Below, one piece after another: positions 60,935 through 64,000 of a stretch of 64,000 nucleotides of DNA (its first letter is position 1; each line of letters opens with the position of its first letter). This stretch comes from Myxococcales bacterium. Lineage in GTDB: Bacteria > Myxococcota_A > Polyangia > Haliangiales > Haliangiaceae. The stretch is taken from NCBI GenBank assembly GCA_005779305.1, contig SXJR01000127.1:1-64000 (forward strand). Reading direction: 5' to 3'. The translations under genes and the position numbers were made by a program. The notes beneath the pieces are model-generated. The model saw nothing but the letters and a program-made list of their open reading frames with translations, ran no database searches and was not told where the DNA came from.

Positions 60935-62728
60935 TCAGGCTCCGCCGAGGCCGAGCCAGAGCAGGAGCGGGACCAGCACGGCGATGAGGGCCTCGCCGGC
61001 GATCAGACCCGACGCGAACGGGACCAGCGTGATCTCGGCGCTCTTGGGGTCGGTCTTCTTCCAGATCGAGCCGATGACACCACCGATGAACATGGTGGCG
61101 ACCACGGCGAACGGCACCAGGATGCCGATGCCGATGCCGGTGGGCGACGGCACGTAGGGCTTGAGCTTGGGCTTGCTCTCGAGGATCGTGAAGATCACGC
61201 CGAGGACGCTGAAGACCAGGAGCATCCACAGCGACGACGTCGGCAGCGAGCTGAAGCCGCCCTTGAGGAACTCGGCGAACAGCGCCCACTTGCGCGAGAT
61301 CGCGCTCGACAGCTTGTCGCCGCCGACCGCGCCGTAGGTCTCGACCAGCTCCGGGTAGACCAGCGCGACGGCCAGGGCGCCGATCGGCACCGCCATCAAC
61401 TGCGCCCAGGTCAGCGAGCGCGGGGTCGAGCCGATGATCTCGCCGGCCTTGTAGTCCTGGATGATCGCCTCCGACGAGACCGCGACGGTGCCGGTGGTGC
61501 CGCTCGCCACCATGTTGGCGGCGATGTTGCCGGGCGCGACCACCGCGAACAGGCCCTGCATCATGTTGGACAGTGCGCTGATCGGGCCCCAGTTGGTCTC
61601 GCCGAGGACCCGCAGGCCGACCAGCATCAGCGGCAACGACAGGACGATGGCGGCCAGCGTCAGCCAGGGCGCCATGTCGAGCGCCAGCCACTGGAAGATG
61701 GTGAGGGCGACCGTGCACACCGCGACGCCGATGCCCACCCAGGCGATAGGGAACTCGGAGGAGCCGAACTTGGCGTGGCGCAGCTCGGTGAACGTCGAGA
61801 TGATCAGCCGCCAGCGCAGCGCCAGCGCGGTGAGTCCGCCCGACACCAGCATGCCCGTGGCCGGCCACATGACCCAGAACAGGACCTGGTTGCGGGTCGC
61901 CTTCGAGGGGATCCAGTTGATGTCGGGGCCGATCAGGATCCAAGGCACGATGAGCCAGGCCAGCACGCCGCCCACCATCATCCAGATGTTGATGCGCAGC
62001 CCGATGATCATGCCCGACCCGATGCTGAGCAGGCTGTAGGACACGCCGACGGCGAGGTTGGCGAGGACGATGCCGCCGATGACATAGGTCGGCTCCCAGC
62101 CGTCCTTGAGGACCTTGAACATCTTGGCCTCGTCGCGGAACAGCATCAGCAACGCCGAGGCGCCCAGGCCGATGGCGAGGGCGACGGCGGCCTGCTTGGC
62201 GCGGCGGATCAGTTCGGGATCGGCGCCCTTGCCGCGCGGCGGATCGAGGACGATCAGGGTCTCGGCGGCGGCCATGCCGTCGGGGTAGGGCAGCTTCTCG
62301 TCGACGATGAAGTGGCGGCGCAGCGGCACCGCGAGCAACACGCCGAGCGTGCCGGCGATCGACAGCCAGATGAACGTCTTCCATGTGGTCAGCTCGAGGT
62401 GGAAGCCGAGCGCAGGGTTGGAGCGCAGGATGTCGAAGGCGCCTAGCAGCACGCACATGAACGCGGTCTGGGCCGCGCTGGTGCCGGCGGTCTGGACGAT
62501 GTTGTTCTGCCAGCGGTCGTAGCCGGTCCGCGCGATCAGGTTGAACAGCGACAGGAAGAGGAAGCCGAAGAAGGCGGCGACCACGCTGAGGTTGGGCCCG
62601 AAGCCCAGCTTCAAGACGATGTACGGATACGACGCGCCCATCAGGGCCGCGACGATCACGCTGGCCAGGATGGTGGACGGCGTCAGAGTGCCGCGTGTCG
62701 GGGGAGTCGGTGACCCGGGTTCGTTCAC
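60935..62728 (-). CDS. OPT-family oligopeptide/metal-chelate transporter
   Basis: 597 residues with about 14-16 TM helices. Family signatures include SYPYIVLKLGFGPNLSVVAA near the N-terminus, LPYPDGMAAAETLIVL, and NIAANMVASGTTGTVAVSSE. OPT proteins import oligopeptides or metal-siderophore complexes with protons. The start overlaps the DUF454 gene by 4 nt; the 2OG oxygenase gene follows 7 nt later. Position in the operon with a KamA-type enzyme suggests peptide or amino acid uptake, though the substrate cannot be read from sequence. Confidence 0.92.
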   Translation of the reverse strand: MNEPGSPTPPTRGTLTPSTILASVIVAALMGASYPYIVLKLGFGPNLSVVAAFFGFLFLSLFNLIARTGYDRWQNNIVQTAGTSAAQTAFMCVLLGAFDILRSNPALGFHLELTTWKTFIWLSIAGTLGVLLAVPLRRHFIVDEKLPYPDGMAAAETLIVLDPPRGKGADPELIRRAKQAAVALAIGLGASALLMLFRDEAKMFKVLKDGWEPTYVIGGIVLANLAVGVSYSLLSIGSGMIIGLRINIWMMVGGVLAWLIVPWILIGPDINWIPSKATRNQVLFWVMWPATGMLVSGGLTALALRWRLIISTFTELRHAKFGSSEFPIAWVGIGVAVCTVALTIFQWLALDMAPWLTLAAIVLSLPLMLVGLRVLGETNWGPISALSNMMQGLFAVVAPGNIAANMVASGTTGTVAVSSEAIIQDYKAGEIIGSTPRSLTWAQLMAVPIGALAVALVYPELVETYGAVGGDKLSSAISRKWALFAEFLKGGFSSLPTSSLWMLLVFSVLGVIFTILESKPKLKPYVPSPTGIGIGILVPFAVVATMFIGGVIGSIWKKTDPKSAEITLVPFASGLIAGEALIAVLVPLLLWLGLGGA

Positions 62729-63129
62729 GCCGGTGGAATATCACGGGTCGCCGGCGGTTCGGGCGGCTGCGACGGGCAGCGGGCGATGAAGTAGGCGCCG
62801 TAGGCCATGAGCGCGGCGCCGAGCGCGATGATCCACCAGGCCGGCTTCGACCACAGGATCATGTAGGTCAGGCTGGCGATCATCGAGCCCCAGGCGATGA
62901 GCTTGGCCCGCAGCGGGATCACGCGATGGGCCTTCCATGCCCGCAGAGGCGCGCCGAAGAAGCGGTGGGCGAGCAGCCACGCCTCCAGCCGCGGCGAGCT
63001 GCGCGAGAACGCCCACAGCGCCAGCAGCATGAACGGCGTGGCCGGCACCAGCGGCAGGACGATGCCGGCGACGCCGAGGCCGAAGAAGATCCAGCCGAGG
63101 CCGAGGTACAGCCAGCGGATCGCGGCCAC
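62725..63129 (-). CDS. DUF454 (YbaN-like) inner-membrane protein
   Basis: 134 residues from GTG 63129. TM helix pairs at the ends (YLGLGWIFFGLGVAGIVLP and the C-terminal WWIIALGAALMAYGAYFIA) and the DUF454 signature PLVPATPFMLLALWAFSRSS with a following helix EAWLLAHRFFGAPLRAWK. Function in the cell is not established. The gene lies 2 bp after the aminomutase stop and overlaps the OPT gene by 4 nt. Confidence 0.88.
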   Translation of the reverse strand: MAAIRWLYLGLGWIFFGLGVAGIVLPLVPATPFMLLALWAFSRSSPRLEAWLLAHRFFGAPLRAWKAHRVIPLRAKLIAWGSMIASLTYMILWSKPAWWIIALGAALMAYGAYFIARCPSQPPEPPATRDIPPA

Positions 63130-63131
63130 TG

Positions 63132-64000
63132 CTACCGTCGAATCGAGCTGGCGTGCGCGGTCGCCGCCGCGTGATCGCGGGCCGCGGCGATCGCGGCCTC
63201 GACCATCTTGTCCTGCTCGGCGACGTCGGCCCAGCGGGCCTGGATCTCGGGCGCGAGCGTATCGACGGGATCGAAGTACAGGAAGTAGCCCGGCTTCACC
63301 GACGGCGCGGCCCATACGCTCACGCCGGTGACGCGATCGTAGTGCTCGAACGAGTGCACGACGCGCTTGCCGCCACCGCCGGGCGCGTCACACACGAAGG
63401 TCGGGGTCTGGAAGCCGGCGGTGGTGCCGCGCACCGCCTTCTCGACGTCGATCGCGGTCTGCACGGTGGTGCGCAGGTCTTCCACGCCCTTCACCAGGTC
63501 GTGGACGTAGACGTAGTACGGCTGCACGTTGCAGAAGCCGAGCCGTTTCACCAGCTGCTGCATGACCGGGACGGTGTCGTTCACGCCCCGCTGCATCACG
63601 GCCTGGTTGCGGACGATGATGCCGCGTTCGTGCAGGCGGTCGAGGCCGCGCCGGGTGATCGCGGTGATCTCGTTGGGGTGGTTGAAGTGGGTGTGAAGCA
63701 CGACCTCCTTGTGGAGGCGGCGCCCCTTCTCGACCACGCGGGTCAGCGCGTCGACCCACTCGTCGTCGGTGAGGAGCTTCATCGGCATCACCGCCGGACC
63801 CTTGGTCGCGAAGCGGATGCGGCGGATGTGGTCGATGTCGAGCAGCGTGTCGCCGATCAGGGACACCTGGCGGGCCTTGAGCTGGTAGCTGTCGCCGCCC
63901 GAGACCACGATGTCCTCGAGCTCGGGCCGCTCGCCGATGTAGCGGAAGGCCTTGGCCCAGCGGTCTTCCGTGGCCTTGAGCGAGACCTTCTCGACCTCGT
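63132..64000 (-). CDS. Lysine 2,3-aminomutase-family (KamA) protein, N-terminus beyond window
   Basis: The 5' end lies right of the window; about 289 codons are visible. The frame continues to the edge as KATEDRWAKAFRYIGERPEL, then VVSGGDSYQLK (the SGGDS version of the family's GGDPL). Further family hallmarks are HFNHPNEITAITRRG, RNQAVMQRGVNDTVPVMQQL, VQPYYVYVHDLVKGVEDLRT and PTFVCDAPGGGGK with a PLP/active-site context. The radical-SAM CxxxCxxC lies outside the window, so activity cannot be judged. These enzymes make β-lysine or related β-amino acids; the substrate is uncertain. Confidence 0.9.
   Translation of the reverse strand, partial: EVEKVSLKATEDRWAKAFRYIGERPELEDIVVSGGDSYQLKARQVSLIGDTLLDIDHIRRIRFATKGPAVMPMKLLTDDEWVDALTRVVEKGRRLHKEVVLHTHFNHPNEITAITRRGLDRLHERGIIVRNQAVMQRGVNDTVPVMQQLVKRLGFCNVQPYYVYVHDLVKGVEDLRTTVQTAIDVEKAVRGTTAGFQTPTFVCDAPGGGGKRVVHSFEHYDRVTGVSVWAAPSVKPGYFLYFDPVDTLAPEIQARWADVAEQDKMVEAAIAAARDHAAATAHASSIRR

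Overview
The window is about 70% GC with strongly GC-biased third codon positions. Its gene content points to a Myxococcota bacterium, most likely of the Haliangium/Kofleriaceae type; this is an inference from gene families, not from a marker gene. It carries three eukaryotic-like Ser/Thr kinases (two fused to P-loop ATPase modules), many lipoproteins and secreted proteins with Cys-rich DUF4215 repeats, a MYXO-CTERM-like sorting tail, TPR/PEGA-type periplasmic proteins and two DUF4157 (eCIS-core) proteins. No rRNA, tRNA, CRISPR array, insertion sequence or phage gene was found.

Layout. 1-3411: an ECF sigma factor operon (truncated β-rich protein, sigma factor, anti-sigma-like membrane protein, VWA lipoprotein). 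3412-6826: a gene-poor stretch, a small Gly-rich ORF, a TPR/PEGA-like protein and a β-propeller lipoprotein. 6868-11660: an 8-TM protein divergent from a 1207-residue kinase-ATPase-TPR protein, followed by a CxxCH lipoprotein. 11765-18373: a quinone reductase, a DUF2341/DUF4215/MYXO-CTERM protein, a CehA-type PHP lipoprotein and a β-barrel-like partner. 18391-23663: an ABC-F ATPase with an altered first Walker A, a kinase, ApaH, a membrane protein and a TerB-like protein. 23703-27208: a DUF4157 protein and an M14 carboxypeptidase. 27401-35092: a kinase-nSTAND-coiled-coil protein, a TPR/PEGA protein and a lipoprotein with about 29 Cys-rich repeats. 35176-41243: a lipoprotein/OmpW pair set between gene scars, including a partial duplicate of a neighbouring gene and two genes truncated back to back. 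41286-48598: LysR, TauE-like exporter, MgtE, ExbD-like lipoprotein, esterase, small envelope proteins and an EGF/kelch lipoprotein. 48673-55829: an 1863-residue DUF4157 protein ending in a PIN-like nuclease domain, overlapping a pseudokinase gene by 4 nt. 55830-57699: a decayed FG-GAP gene and a Gly-rich lipoprotein. 57768-59710: a TetR-Rieske oxygenase operon with a clear palindromic operator. 59756-64000: a minus-strand operon (KamA-type aminomutase, DUF454, OPT transporter, 2OG-Fe(II) oxygenase and a degenerate relative).

Two signals stand out. The first is the DUF4157-PIN/pseudokinase pair, which looks like a secreted toxin (probably loaded on an extracellular contractile injection system encoded elsewhere) with a translationally coupled partner of unknown role. 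The second is a recurring -10-like hexamer (TATGAT, TACAAT, TATCCT, TATTCT) 5-10 nt, usually exactly 6 nt, before start codons that lack a Shine-Dalgarno sequence. This suggests leaderless mRNAs are common in this genome. Most assignments rest on motif reading of the translated sequence, without database searches.
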